Below are positions 27,302-38,154 of a DNA stretch of 40,005 nt, piece after piece. The notes below the pieces were generated by a model that worked only from the letters and a program-made list of their open reading frames with translations, searched no databases and had not been told where the DNA came from. The position numbers and the translations under genes were made by a program. Position 1 is the stretch's first letter. The number at the start of each line of letters is the position of its first letter. The stretch lies in assembly GCA_026981985.1 (NCBI GenBank), contig JALSHZ010000136.1, forward strand, positions 1 through 40,005, given 5' to 3'. This DNA is from Gammaproteobacteria bacterium (GTDB lineage Bacteria; Pseudomonadota; Gammaproteobacteria; UWMA-0217).

Positions 27302-27735
27302 GCTGATGCCTGGTGGTGGTTGACGGGTTGGTGCTGATGCGCTCTGTCCCATGGGTGGGGGGGTTAATAATCAAATAACCTGATACTTGTGCCGCAGCTT
27401 CACCCCTCTCCCCAACCCTCTCCCCTCAAGGGGAGAGGGAGTATTGACTGCAACCCTCTCTCTGCGAAGGGAGAGGGAGTATTGACTGCAACCTTCTCTC
27501 TGCGAAGGGATAGGGTGCATTGAGTGCCAAATATCGCACCAACCGGGGAAAAATGTAATGGCTGTTTTTCCCGGGATAGATATTCCCAATGTTCATTATT
27601 GTCCATCGGTGCCAGGCTGTTTCGAGTGGCGGCGACTGGCTATGCTTGGTAAAAGCATAACCAGTTGCTGGCGCTTGAGTCCGGGATGACCGAGTATTCG
27701 TTTATACAGGTAGGTTTCGACAACGGGAAACAGAC
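27302..27735. other. Divergent sucB-sucA intergenic region with repeats and hairpins
   Basis: CCCTCTCCC-type repeats occupy 27402-27440. A 38-bp direct repeat follows, with GTATTGACTGCAACC at 27441 and again at 27479. GGGGAAAAA (27545-27553) with TTTTTCCC (27565-27572) forms a hairpin. TATGCTT...AAGCATA near 27642-27660 forms a second, perfect 7-bp hairpin nearer sucA. The region must hold both promoters, but I could not assign boxes confidently. No gene is supported. Confidence 0.55.
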
Positions 27736-30558
27736 GTGACGCGCATGCCACCACATCCGCTCGATGAGTTGCTGCAGGAATCTCATCTGGACGCCAATAG
27801 CGCGGCCTGGATCGAGTCATTGTATGAGGTGTGGCTGCGAGATCCGGCCAGCGTCGATAGCGACTGGCGGCGTTTTTTCTCCAGCCTTGGCGCTGATCGT
27901 AGCCACGAGCCGCTGCATTCCGCGATTCGGGATGAATTCCGCAATCTTGGTTTGCGGCATGTCGGTGGCAGCGAGGAGTGCGCTTTTAGTGAAAAGCAGG
28001 TTCGGGTACTACAGCTGATCAATGCCTATCGCTTCAATGGGCATCGCAAGGCGCGTACCAATCCGCTGCAAGAGGCAGCGCCCGAAGTGCCTGAGCTGAC
28101 CCTGGCCTATCACCATCTCTCTGAAGACGACCTGACGCTGGAATTCAATACCGGCTCGCTGGTGGCACCGGCGCGCTTGCCGCTGCGGGAAATTGTCGAG
28201 CGTCTGGAAAAAGCATACTGCGACACGCTCGGTTCGCAGTACATGTACATTTCGCGCAACGAAGAAAAACGCTGGGTGCAGCAGCGTATCGAGGATCTGC
28301 CATCACGGCGTCGATTTTCCGCCGAGGAGCGGATCGAAATTCTGGAAAAGCTGGTGGCGGCGGAAACGCTGGAGCGTTATCTGCATTCGAAATATGTCGG
28401 CCAGAAGCGGTTTTCGCTGGAAGGGGCCGACAGCCTGATTCCGTTGCTGCACGAGCTGATTCAATACGCTGGTGAATCGGGCACCAATGAAATCGTCATC
28501 GGCATGGCGCATCGTGGCCGGCTGAACGTGCTGATCAACGTCATGGGCAAGTCGCCCGACCAGTTGTTCCATGAATTTTCCGGTGATGTGGATTACCACG
28601 GCCGCACTGGCGATGTGAAATATCATCTGGGTTACGCTTCCGACATGAACACGCCGGGCGGGCCGGTGCATATTGCGCTGGCGTTCAATCCGTCGCATCT
28701 GGAAATTGTCGGCCCGGTGGTCGAGGGCGCGGTGCGCGCCCGTCAGGATCGGCGCGATCCCGGCAGCTCGCGTGACGAGGTGGTGCCGGTCATTATTCAT
28801 GGCGATGCCGCGCTGGCCGGGCAGGGCGTCAATATGGAAACGCTGAACATGGCGGGGACGCGCGGTTATCGCACCCACGGCACGGTGCATATTGTTGTCA
28901 ACAATCAGATCGGTTTTACCACCAGCACCGTGGTTGATACCCGCTCGACGGAATATTGCACCGATATTGCCAAAATGGTTGGCGCGCCGGTTTTTCACGT
29001 CAATGGAGACGACCCTGAAGCGGTGGTGGCGGCCACGCGCATGGCGATGGATTACCGCAACACCTTCCATAAAGATGTATTCATCGATCTGGTTTGTTAT
29101 CGCCGGCAGGGGCACAACGAGGCCGATGAACCCTTGGCGACGCAGCCGATGATGTATCGCAAGATCAGCAAGCTGCCGACGACGAAAACACAATATGCGC
29201 AACGCCTGATCAGCGACGGTGTTGTCGATCAGAATCGTGTCGATGGGTTGGAGACGGCCTATCGTCGTGCGCTCGATGCCGGTATGCCGACGGTCAGCGA
29301 TTTGCTGGTGCCGAAAAGCTGGAAGAATCGCTATCCGGTCAATTGGCATCGGTTTCGCGATGGTCGCTGGGATGAGCCGGTGGATACCCATGTCGATGCG
29401 GCGCGTTTTCGCCATTTCGGTGAGCGCCTGGCGACTGCGCCGGAAGGGTTTGTCGTCAATCCGCGGGTTGCCAGCATCCTCGACAAATGGCGCAAGATGG
29501 CACGCGGCGAACTGCTGGCCGATTGGGGTTTTGGAGAGAATCTGGCCTATGCGGCACTGGTGGCTGAAGGTTATCCGGTGCGGCTCTCCGGTGAAGATTC
29601 AGGGCGCGGTACTTTTTTTCACCGCCACGCGGTATTGCACGATCAGGAAACAGGGCGGGCGTGGATTCCACTGCAATACATCAAGCCCGATCAGGCCAAT
29701 TTTCTGGTGATCGACTCGCTGTTGTCGGAAGAGGCGGTGCTGGCCTTCGAATATGGCTATGCCACCACCGAACCCGACAAACTGGTGTTGTGGGAGGCGC
29801 AGTTCGGCGATTTTGCCAATGGTGCGCAGGTCGTCATCGACCAGTTCATCTCCTCGGCAGAACAGAAGTGGGGCTTGCTCAGTGGTTTGACCATGTTGCT
29901 GCCACATGGATACGAAGGCATGGGGCCGGAGCACTCCTCGGCGCGGCTGGAACGTTACATGCAGTTGTGTGCGCAGGAGAACATTCAGGTCTGCGTGCCC
30001 AGCACACCGGCGCAGATGTTTCACCTACTACGTCGCCAGATGCTGCGTCGCTATCGCAAGCCGCTGATCGTGATGACACCCAAGAGTTTGCTGCGGCATC
30101 CGCTGGCGGTCAGCCCGCAGCAGGCATTTACCGAAGGCGGGTTCGAAACGGTGATCGACGAGATCGACGCCGCCATCGGGTCGGATACCCGGCGGCTGGT
30201 ATTCTGCTGCGGAAAAATCTACTACGAACTGCTGGAACAGCGCCGGCATGCCCGCATCACCGATATCGCCCTGATTCGGCTGGAACAGATCTATCCCTTC
30301 CCCGAAGAACAACTTTGCAAGCTGCTCGAACGCTATGCGCATGTCGAGGAATTCGTCTGGTGTCAGGAAGAGCCATTCAATCAGGGCGCCTGGCTCAGCA
30401 TCCAGCCCTGGTTGCGCAAGGTGCTGGGCGGTTATGCCCGCCTGCAAGTCGTGTCGCGTCCCGCCATGGCAGCGCCGGCCGAGGGTACCTGGAAGATGCA
30501 TGTCGCCGCGCAACAGAAAATCATTCGCGAGGCGCTGTTGCTACCTGATGAACCCTGA
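27736..30558 (+). CDS. sucA: 2-oxoglutarate dehydrogenase E1
   Basis: E1 is the thiamine-diphosphate decarboxylase of the oxoglutarate dehydrogenase complex. The 940-residue protein has the N-terminal E2-binding segment (SAAWIESLYEVWLRDPASVD), GMAHRGRLNVLINVMGK, HGDAALAGQG, the TPP-site region with INVDD-type NGDDPEAVV and YRRQGHNEADEP, and the C-terminal transketolase-like half with SGEDSGRGTFFHRHA and LPHGYEGMGPEHSSARLER. GTG 27736 has GGGAAA a few bases upstream; ATG 27745 is an alternative. It is divergent from sucB and lies 51 nt before the malic enzyme gene, likely in the same transcript. Confidence 0.95.
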   Translation: MTRMPPHPLDELLQESHLDANSAAWIESLYEVWLRDPASVDSDWRRFFSSLGADRSHEPLHSAIRDEFRNLGLRHVGGSEECAFSEKQVRVLQLINAYRFNGHRKARTNPLQEAAPEVPELTLAYHHLSEDDLTLEFNTGSLVAPARLPLREIVERLEKAYCDTLGSQYMYISRNEEKRWVQQRIEDLPSRRRFSAEERIEILEKLVAAETLERYLHSKYVGQKRFSLEGADSLIPLLHELIQYAGESGTNEIVIGMAHRGRLNVLINVMGKSPDQLFHEFSGDVDYHGRTGDVKYHLGYASDMNTPGGPVHIALAFNPSHLEIVGPVVEGAVRARQDRRDPGSSRDEVVPVIIHGDAALAGQGVNMETLNMAGTRGYRTHGTVHIVVNNQIGFTTSTVVDTRSTEYCTDIAKMVGAPVFHVNGDDPEAVVAATRMAMDYRNTFHKDVFIDLVCYRRQGHNEADEPLATQPMMYRKISKLPTTKTQYAQRLISDGVVDQNRVDGLETAYRRALDAGMPTVSDLLVPKSWKNRYPVNWHRFRDGRWDEPVDTHVDAARFRHFGERLATAPEGFVVNPRVASILDKWRKMARGELLADWGFGENLAYAALVAEGYPVRLSGEDSGRGTFFHRHAVLHDQETGRAWIPLQYIKPDQANFLVIDSLLSEEAVLAFEYGYATTEPDKLVLWEAQFGDFANGAQVVIDQFISSAEQKWGLLSGLTMLLPHGYEGMGPEHSSARLERYMQLCAQENIQVCVPSTPAQMFHLLRRQMLRRYRKPLIVMTPKSLLRHPLAVSPQQAFTEGGFETVIDEIDAAIGSDTRRLVFCCGKIYYELLEQRRHARITDIALIRLEQIYPFPEEQLCKLLERYAHVEEFVWCQEEPFNQGAWLSIQPWLRKVLGGYARLQVVSRPAMAAPAEGTWKMHVAAQQKIIREALLLPDEP

Positions 30559-30609
30559 CACCTCAGTTACGGTAGAATCCCGCCACATCCCCGCCAACCG
30601 AGTAATCTG

Positions 30610-31839
<1,230 letters not shown>

Positions 31840-31880
31840 TTCGGCAGCGCGGGCAGGCGAATGAATTCGCCCCAACACGT

Positions 31881-32120
31881 AGGGGAGAATTCATTCGCCC
31901 TACCAAGCCACGAAGAATATAGGGGCGAATTCAATGGCTGCGCCGAGCCGCTAAGAATGTAGGGGCGAATTCAATGGCTGCGCCGAGCCGCCAAGAATGT
32001 AGGGGCGAATTCATTCGCCCTACCAAGCCGCGAAGAATCTAGGAGCGATTTCAATCGCCATACCAAGGCGAGAAGAATATAGGGCCGAATTCATTCGCCA
32101 TACCAAGCCGCAACGACAAC
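31881..32120. repeat. Six exact 40-bp tandem repeats with internal palindrome
   Basis: Units begin at 31881, 31921, 31961, 32001, 32041 and 32081, a strict 40-bp period. Each starts AGGGGCGAATTCA or a close variant; units 1, 4 and 6 contain GCGAATTCATTCGC-type palindromes, and units 2 and 3 share a variant middle (ATGGCTGCGCCGAG). There are no unique spacers, so it is not CRISPR. It lies in the 587-bp gap after the malic enzyme, which otherwise holds only MITE copy 3 and the aor leader. Confidence 0.85.
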
Positions 32121-32229
32121 ACTCCCAAACGCACCCCATCCCCTCGGTAGATTGTCAATGTCGCCCACGCCGTCACCGTGGCAGAATAGCAGCGCATCTA
32201 TTCCGGTGAGTCGTTACCTTTGGCGCAAC

Positions 32230-32381
32230 GTAACTATTCAGCAGGTAGAGAAATAGAGCCGTAACTGCTCAGATTGCCGCTGAAACGCGTCAGATCAAGG
32301 CGGGAAATGTGAGTTTACGCGTGTAAATGACCATTTCCCAATGCAGAGATGGCGTGTTTCAGTGGTGAGCTGAGCAGTTAC
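32230..32381 (-). mobile_element. 152-bp palindromic MITE, copy 3 (IS66-like ends)
   Basis: This copy is inverted relative to copies 1 and 2. Plus-strand ends are GTAACTATTCAG and CTGAGCAGTTAC, flanked by perfect 8-bp direct repeats GGCGCAAC at 32222-32229 and 32382-32389. Its right end is 45 bp from the aor-family ATG, inside the presumed promoter or leader of that gene. Confidence 0.9.
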
Positions 32382-32426
32382 GGCGCAACAAACCGAATAA
32401 CCACCACGATCAAGGAACGGCAACTC

Positions 32427-34412
32427 ATGCAACACGACATCGAACAACGTGAACTCGTCATCAATCTTGCGACGGGTGGCTGGCAGGTCAATACCTTACA
32501 CATCAATCAGAATATTTTTGGTCCGGTGGATTACGGCTGGTGGCGCTACAAGCAGTATCCCGACAGCTTCACCTTCGGCCAAGGCCTGCTGGCGGGGAGT
32601 TCGATTCCGGGGTCACGGCGGCTGGTGTTTTGTGCCTTCAGTCCACAGTGGGACGGGTTCTATGTGTCGAGTATGGGTGGGGCTGCCTATACCTTCCATG
32701 GCCTCGGCGTCGATTATGTTGCATTGCGGGGGCGTTGTGCCGAGCCGAGCGTGATGATCATGAACTACAAGGATCACAAGCTGGAGGTGCGCCTGGAGCC
32801 GATCGACCCGAAACCTTACTGGGAGGGGTATCAGGGTAGTGCAGACGAGGAGCTGGTTGGTTTCTTTGGTTTGCAGATGGCGTTATTCGATAAATATGGT
32901 GGGGAATACAATCCCAAAAAGCTACGAATTTTTGCCGTCGGTCCGGCTGCCGCCAATACCCCGGAAGGCATTATCGGTTCGAGCACGATTGCCAAGGGAA
33001 AAATCACGCCGGTGGTGGACTGGTGTGGCCGTGGCGGGCTCGGCAGCCGCCTGTTGCAGCAGCATAATGTGGTCGGTTGTGTTTTCGGTGGCGACTGGAA
33101 AGACCCTGATCTGCTGACATCGAAGGAGCTGGATGGCTACTTTCTGGAGCACTTCGGACAGAAAGTGGTCAAGGCCGATCTGGCGGTGACGGAAAAATAT
33201 CGCTACTCGGAGAAGTTTCAAACTGGCGGTACGTTCGGCGTCAACATGTATCAGGTTTCCGATCGTCTGCTCAGTTTCAATTACACCAGTGCCTATGCGA
33301 CCGAGGAAGAGCGACGCGAGCAGCATCAACAGTTCATTCTCGATCACTACCTGAAACAGTACAATGAAGAAATCATCAAGCCCAAGAACTTCCAGCACTG
33401 TGGTGAGCCCTGCGCGGTGGCCTGCAAGAAGGTCAATGGCAAATACAAGAAAGACTACGAGCCGTATCAGGCGCTTGGGCCGCAGACGGGGATTTTCGAT
33501 CAGCGTGCGGCGGAGATCCTCAACGACCATGTCGATGCAATGGGGCTGGATGCCATTCAGACCGGTGGCTATCTGGCGTGGATCATGGAGTGTCTGCGCG
33601 ATGATCTGATTCCGGCGGAGGCGTTCGGATTCCCGCCGCCGAGCGAGATGGCCTTTCGTTTTGCCAGCAACAGCGAAGATTTCGATATTGTCGAAGACAG
33701 CATGAAGAATGCGCTGTACGCCAAGGCGCTGGTCGATGCAATTCTATTCGACGAGCGTGCGGCGGTTTTTCGCCAGGGCATTCGTGGTGCGGCTTACGAA
33801 ATGGAGCGCCGCTACGATACGCGGCCACTGCATCGGGCGGTATTCCTTTCTCACGGTGAGTATGGCTACATGGTGCCCAACCAGTATTGGGTGCCCGGCA
33901 TGGGCAGCCCGATGCCGATCATGGGTAAATACTATGTGTACTATGGCCCTGAATTCCTCATGCCAGCGGCATTGGGGAAAAAGAATGTCGAGCGCATGAC
34001 CTATGAATTGTTCAGTGACAACACTGGCATCTGTCGTTTCCATCGGAAATGGTCGGAGTCGCTGACCGATGAAATTCTCAAATCCCATTTCAAACTCAAT
34101 ATCGATTACAAGGCGCATCAATTCAATCTGGCGCGTGAAATTCACGAGTGTGAATCCATCAAGTCGATACCGTGGGAAACGGAGCGCATGGCCGATCTGC
34201 TGCTGACCTTCCTCGAATACTGGGGAGACTTTGGTCTCAAGGATCCGGACTTGCAGCGCTGGATGAAGCTTGCCGAGAAGGACAAGCTGTTGGCGGCGCA
34301 GGCGTTCTGGCAGGCGATTTTCCAGGGTCAGAGCGATGCCTTCGACGCGGGAGCCGAGATGATTCCGGAAATACTGACCCCGGCACAGGCGGCGGCCAGT
34401 TCGGAGATCTGA
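32427..34412 (+). CDS. Aldehyde:ferredoxin oxidoreductase family protein (tungsten/pterin enzyme)
   Basis: Members of this family use a tungsten bis-pterin cofactor and one [4Fe-4S] cluster to interconvert aldehydes or other carbonyl compounds and acids. The 661-residue protein has the N-terminal family domain, LGSRLL, the cluster cysteines in HCGEPCAVACKK (Cys325, 329, 333), the pterin-side motif GLDAIQTGGYLAWIMEC, and a fourth Cys536 in NTGICRFHRKW. The first spacing is CX3CX3C, whereas classical AOR has CX2CX3C. The frame opens at 32349 inside the MITE; ATG 32427 is the natural start, with AGGAAC upstream. No ferredoxin-like or NADH-oxidising subunit is adjacent. Substrate is unknown. Confidence 0.85.
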   Translation: MQHDIEQRELVINLATGGWQVNTLHINQNIFGPVDYGWWRYKQYPDSFTFGQGLLAGSSIPGSRRLVFCAFSPQWDGFYVSSMGGAAYTFHGLGVDYVALRGRCAEPSVMIMNYKDHKLEVRLEPIDPKPYWEGYQGSADEELVGFFGLQMALFDKYGGEYNPKKLRIFAVGPAAANTPEGIIGSSTIAKGKITPVVDWCGRGGLGSRLLQQHNVVGCVFGGDWKDPDLLTSKELDGYFLEHFGQKVVKADLAVTEKYRYSEKFQTGGTFGVNMYQVSDRLLSFNYTSAYATEEERREQHQQFILDHYLKQYNEEIIKPKNFQHCGEPCAVACKKVNGKYKKDYEPYQALGPQTGIFDQRAAEILNDHVDAMGLDAIQTGGYLAWIMECLRDDLIPAEAFGFPPPSEMAFRFASNSEDFDIVEDSMKNALYAKALVDAILFDERAAVFRQGIRGAAYEMERRYDTRPLHRAVFLSHGEYGYMVPNQYWVPGMGSPMPIMGKYYVYYGPEFLMPAALGKKNVERMTYELFSDNTGICRFHRKWSESLTDEILKSHFKLNIDYKAHQFNLAREIHECESIKSIPWETERMADLLLTFLEYWGDFGLKDPDLQRWMKLAEKDKLLAAQAFWQAIFQGQSDAFDAGAEMIPEILTPAQAAASSEI

Positions 34413-34434
34413 ACAGCTAGGGAAGCCGTCCGCC

Positions 34435-34563
34435 GTAGGGTGGCGCGCGCAGTGTGCTCACCATTGCTGGCTATCTGCTGCGCACCTGACGGCGCACACC
34501 CTACAGGTGATCTGGAAAGCGCTTGTCTATCGGCGGCCCGTAGGGTGGTGCGCGCAGCGTGCC
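34435..34563. repeat. GTAGGGTG/CACCCTAC repeat
   Basis: GTAGGGTGG followed by GCGCGCAG occurs at 34435 and, with one change, at 34540. The inverted partner CACCCTAC is at 34497-34504, so the first copy can form a hairpin with it. The repeats fill the gap between the aor gene and lptD. Confidence 0.65.
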
Positions 34564-34629
34564 TACTGTGCCAACTTGCCCGGTGCGGGCGCATCGCGTA
34601 TAAGACCCCCTTCATCATGTTTCCTCTGC

Positions 34630-36846
34630 ATGTCATTGAATCTTCTGTCGCATCACAGTGCTGTCCTCATTCGCTGGCTACTTGTTGGCGCTGCTTTGCT
34701 GCCGCAGTGGGTTGGCGCGGCGGGGCCTGACTGGTCCTATTGCAAGCCGTCCGATGCCGAGTTGGCGGCGGGTTTCGATGCGGTGTTGGCGGCGGATGAC
34801 AATATTCATGTCAGTGCAGAGTCGCTGAACAGCAGCGGTACAGATGCGCTGGTGTTCGAGGGTGAGGTTGAGCTGCGCGGGCAGGGGCGATTGTTGCGGG
34901 CTGACCAGATCCGGGTGTTCGATGCGCCACGGCGATTCGAGGCCTCGGGTGGGATCGAGCTGCGCAGCGATGGTTTGCTGATTCGCAGCCAGTCGGCGGT
35001 GTTGTCCGAGGCTGATCGTCGTGGTGTGTTCGAGGACGTGGAATACGCGCTGCCGCAGCGTCATGCTTTTGGACGGGCCACCCGGGTGTTGACCGCGGAG
35101 TCGGAGCTGACGCTCAAGCAGGCGAGTTACAGCAGTTGTGAGGGAAATGACCCCGATTGGGTCATTCGCGCCAGCAAAATTCACCTCGATCGCGAGGCTG
35201 GACAAGGCTCGGCGCGCAATGCGACGTTGCGTTTCCTGGGGGTGCCGCTGGTGTATCTGCCCTATATCAGTTTCCCGATCGACGATCGGCGTCGTAGTGG
35301 CTTGCTCTACCCGGTGCTGGGCTCCACCGAGGTGTCCGGGCTGCAGCTGTCGTTGCCGTTCTACTGGAACATGGCGCCCAACTACGACATGACGATCACG
35401 CCCCGTTTCATGGAGAAGCGCGGCACGATGCTGGTCGATGAATTCCGCTACCTGGGGCGCAATACGCGCAGCAAGCTGAATCTGGAATATCTCGGCGATG
35501 ACCGTGTTGCGGATGCGGTACGCTATCGCTATGCCATCGACCATGAGAGCCGCCTGAGCCGTCACTGGAACCTGAAGTTGAAGGGCTCGGTGGTGTCGGA
35601 CAACGACTATCTGACGGATTTTTCACGCGGCCTGGACAGCACCAGCCGGACCCATCTGGAACGCTATGCTGATTTGCTATACCAATCGCGTCATTGGAAA
35701 GGCGTGATTCGCAATCAGGTCTACCAGACCGTCGATCCGACCATACCACTGGCCGAGCGCCCTTATCGTCGCTTGCCACAGGTAACGGCCGAGGGCGTGC
35801 TGCCGCTGTTCGATGACCGGCTGCGTCTGGGCATCAAGACGGATATGACGCGCTTCGCCCATGGCTTCGCCGTTGAGGGCCGGCGATTCGATATCGCCCC
35901 GGCGCTGAGCTCGGAATGGGCAACGCCGGGGCTGTTTTTCCGTCCGACGCTGTCCTGGCGTTATACCTATTATGATCTGGAAGCTTTCGAAGAGACGCCG
36001 GCGCGAACCATCGAGCGCGAGCTGCCGGTCGCATCGATCGACAGTGGTCTGATTCTTGAGCGTGATATGCCGAATGACAACACGCTGACGCTGGAGCCAC
36101 GGCTGTTCTATCTGTATGCGCCTTTTCGTGACCAGCGCGACATTCCGGTGTTCGATTCGAACGAGCCGGCGTTCATCTTCTCCAGCCTGTTTCGCGACAA
36201 CCGTTTCAGCGGATTGGACAGAATTGGTGATGCCAACCAGTTGACAGTGGCGCTGACCAGCCGCATGTTCGACAACAGCAGTGGTCGCGAGCTGTTTCGT
36301 GCCAGCCTGGGGCAGATCAACTATTTCAAGGATCGCCGGGTCACCCTGCCGGACACTGGAGTGGAAACCGCAACGCGATCGGACTACCTCGCGGAAGTCG
36401 CTGCAAGACCGGCCGAGAAGTGGATCATCAGCGGTCACCTCGTCAGCGACAGCGAGCTGAACCGGGCTGAAGTCGCCACGGCCAATGTTGGCTATCGTGG
36501 CGGCAAGCATCGCGTCGCCAATATCGAGCACCGCTTTCGCCGTGCCGATGATGTCAATCAGACGGCTTTGTCCTGGGGATGGCCGTTAAGTCGAAACTGG
36601 AAATTTCTCGGCCGCTGGCTGTTTTCCCATACCCGCGACTTGGATCTGGAAGTGATCGCCGGGCTGGAGTATGAAAGCTGCTGCTGGAAGGCGCGGCTGA
36701 TTTCACGCCGTTATATCCTCGATGAGCAGGAAGAATATAATAACGGTTTTTATGTGCAACTGATTCTCAAGGGGTTGGCGTCGTTCGGAACCGGCACCAC
36801 CCTGATCGAACAGAGTATTTCGGGATACCAAATCAATGACCAATAG
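34630..36846 (+). CDS. lptD: LPS-assembly protein LptD
   Basis: LptD is the outer-membrane barrel that inserts lipopolysaccharide into the outer leaflet. The 738-residue protein has a signal peptide (cleavage near VGAA-GP), an LptA-like jellyroll (about 55-160, DALVFEGEVELRGQGRLLRAD), and the barrel with FLGVPLVYLPYISFPIDDRRRSGLLYP. The disulfide cysteines are in place: Cys38, Cys170 (YSSCEG) and the Cys684-Cys685 pair (YESCCWKARL). The open frame begins at 34507, but ATG 34630 puts the signal peptide at the start. It overlaps surA by 11 nt, and SurA is itself a chaperone for LptD folding. Confidence 0.93.
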   Translation: MSLNLLSHHSAVLIRWLLVGAALLPQWVGAAGPDWSYCKPSDAELAAGFDAVLAADDNIHVSAESLNSSGTDALVFEGEVELRGQGRLLRADQIRVFDAPRRFEASGGIELRSDGLLIRSQSAVLSEADRRGVFEDVEYALPQRHAFGRATRVLTAESELTLKQASYSSCEGNDPDWVIRASKIHLDREAGQGSARNATLRFLGVPLVYLPYISFPIDDRRRSGLLYPVLGSTEVSGLQLSLPFYWNMAPNYDMTITPRFMEKRGTMLVDEFRYLGRNTRSKLNLEYLGDDRVADAVRYRYAIDHESRLSRHWNLKLKGSVVSDNDYLTDFSRGLDSTSRTHLERYADLLYQSRHWKGVIRNQVYQTVDPTIPLAERPYRRLPQVTAEGVLPLFDDRLRLGIKTDMTRFAHGFAVEGRRFDIAPALSSEWATPGLFFRPTLSWRYTYYDLEAFEETPARTIERELPVASIDSGLILERDMPNDNTLTLEPRLFYLYAPFRDQRDIPVFDSNEPAFIFSSLFRDNRFSGLDRIGDANQLTVALTSRMFDNSSGRELFRASLGQINYFKDRRVTLPDTGVETATRSDYLAEVAARPAEKWIISGHLVSDSELNRAEVATANVGYRGGKHRVANIEHRFRRADDVNQTALSWGWPLSRNWKFLGRWLFSHTRDLDLEVIAGLEYESCCWKARLISRRYILDEQEEYNNGFYVQLILKGLASFGTGTTLIEQSISGYQINDQ

Positions 36847-38152
36847 AATGCTTTCCGTGCTGACCTTGATGCTGGGCCTGTTGTGCTCCGCTGGCAGCTA
36901 CGCCGCCGTGCAGTGGATCGATGAGGTAGTGGCTGTTTCCGGGCAGGATGTGATTCCCCGCAGCGAGCTGGAGATGCAGATGAAGATCATCGCCGGGGAA
37001 CTCGGTGCCTCGGGCAAGTCACTGGAGCGCAAGCTGCTGCTCAAGCAGGTGCTCGATAAGATGGTGCTTGAAAGTCTGCAAGTGCAGCGCGCCAAAAGCA
37101 TGGGCATTCGCGTCGATGATACGCAGCTGGATCAGACGATTCGCAAGATCGCCGCCGAAAACCGGATGGACCTGCCGCGCTTTCGCCAGGCATTGCAAAA
37201 AGAGGGTCTGGACTTCGAAGCCTTTCGTGAAAACATCCGTCGCGAGTTGATGATCTCGCAGCTGCACAAGCGTGTGCGCGCGTCGCAAGTCAACGTCAGC
37301 GACCGGGAGATCGACGACCTGCTGGCCACCAACACGGCGCAGGGAGATGCCAACAAGCGTTACCGGCTGCGACATATTCTGATTGCCGTGCCCGAGGCGG
37401 CAGCACCGGAAACCCTGGAGAAGGCGCGCAAACAGGCTGAAAAGGTGCGCAGCCGGGCCGTAGAAGGCGGGGACTTTGCCCGTCTGGCCGCGTCGTTTTC
37501 CAACGGCAGTAATGCGCTCAAGGGGGGTGACCTTGGTTGGCGTGCTGGTGATGAGTTGCCAACGCTGTTTGCTGACACGGTGCGCAAAATGAAGGCTGGT
37601 GATGTCAGCGAGGTCATTCACAGCCCCAGCGGTTTTCATATCATCAAGGTCGAAAAGGTCGAAGGCGATGCCGGCACGCCCAGCGTCGAGCAAACCCGCG
37701 CACGCCATATTCTCATTACCACCAACGATGTGATCACCGACAGCAAGGCACGCGAGACCCTGGCAGCATTGCGTGCCCGGATTCAGCGCGGTGACGATTT
37801 CGGCAAGCTGGCGAAGCAGTATTCCGATGACGAAGGCAGCGCAAAGCTAGGGGGAGAGCTTGGCTGGGCGATTCCTGGCACCTATGTCCCCGCATTCGAA
37901 AAAACGCTGGCCATGTTAAAGCCTGGTGAGATCAGTAAGCCGTTCAAGTCGACATTCGGTTGGCATATCGTCCAGTTGCAGGAGCGTCGTGTGGCACCGA
38001 TCGACAAGGGTGTGCTGCGCCAGCGTGCTCGCAGCTTCCTCGTCAAGCAGAAGCAGGACGAAGCCCTGGAGCGCTGGTTGCGTAGGCTGCGCAATGAATC
38101 CTTTGTCGAGTATCGCCTGCCAGAGCTGAAAGACGCGCAGGAGGGTGGCTGA
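36836..38152 (+). CDS. surA: Periplasmic chaperone/peptidyl-prolyl isomerase SurA
   Basis: SurA escorts unfolded outer-membrane proteins, LptD among them, through the periplasm. The 438-residue protein has a signal peptide ([10 protein letters not shown]), the N-terminal chaperone domain (about 24-170), and two parvulin domains: [12 protein letters not shown] to [13 protein letters not shown] (about 178-278) and [12 protein letters not shown] to [13 protein letters not shown] (about 290-385). A C-terminal helix follows. It overlaps lptD and is 2 nt from pdxA, matching the lptD-surA-pdxA order of many Gammaproteobacteria. Confidence 0.95.
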   Translation: MTNRMLSVLTLMLGLLCSAGSYAAVQWIDEVVAVSGQDVIPRSELEMQMKIIAGELGASGKSLERKLLLKQVLDKMVLESLQVQRAKSMGIRVDDTQLDQTIRKIAAENRMDLPRFRQALQKEGLDFEAFRENIRRELMISQLHKRVRASQVNVSDREIDDLLATNTAQGDANKRYRLRHILIAVPEAAAPETLEKARKQAEKVRSRAVEGGDFARLAASFSNGSNALKGGDLGWRAGDELPTLFADTVRKMKAGDVSEVIHSPSGFHIIKVEKVEGDAGTPSVEQTRARHILITTNDVITDSKARETLAALRARIQRGDDFGKLAKQYSDDEGSAKLGGELGWAIPGTYVPAFEKTLAMLKPGEISKPFKSTFGWHIVQLQERRVAPIDKGVLRQRARSFLVKQKQDEALERWLRRLRNESFVEYRLPELKDAQEGG

Positions 38153-38154
38153 CA

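Noticed and set aside
27371-27606. Small minus-strand genes between sucB and sucA
   Set aside because: The frames consist of CCCTCTCCC repeats, giving Pro/Arg/Glu-rich nonsense peptides.
31881-32120. CRISPR array
   Set aside because: The 40-bp units are contiguous; there are no unique spacers between repeats and no cas genes.
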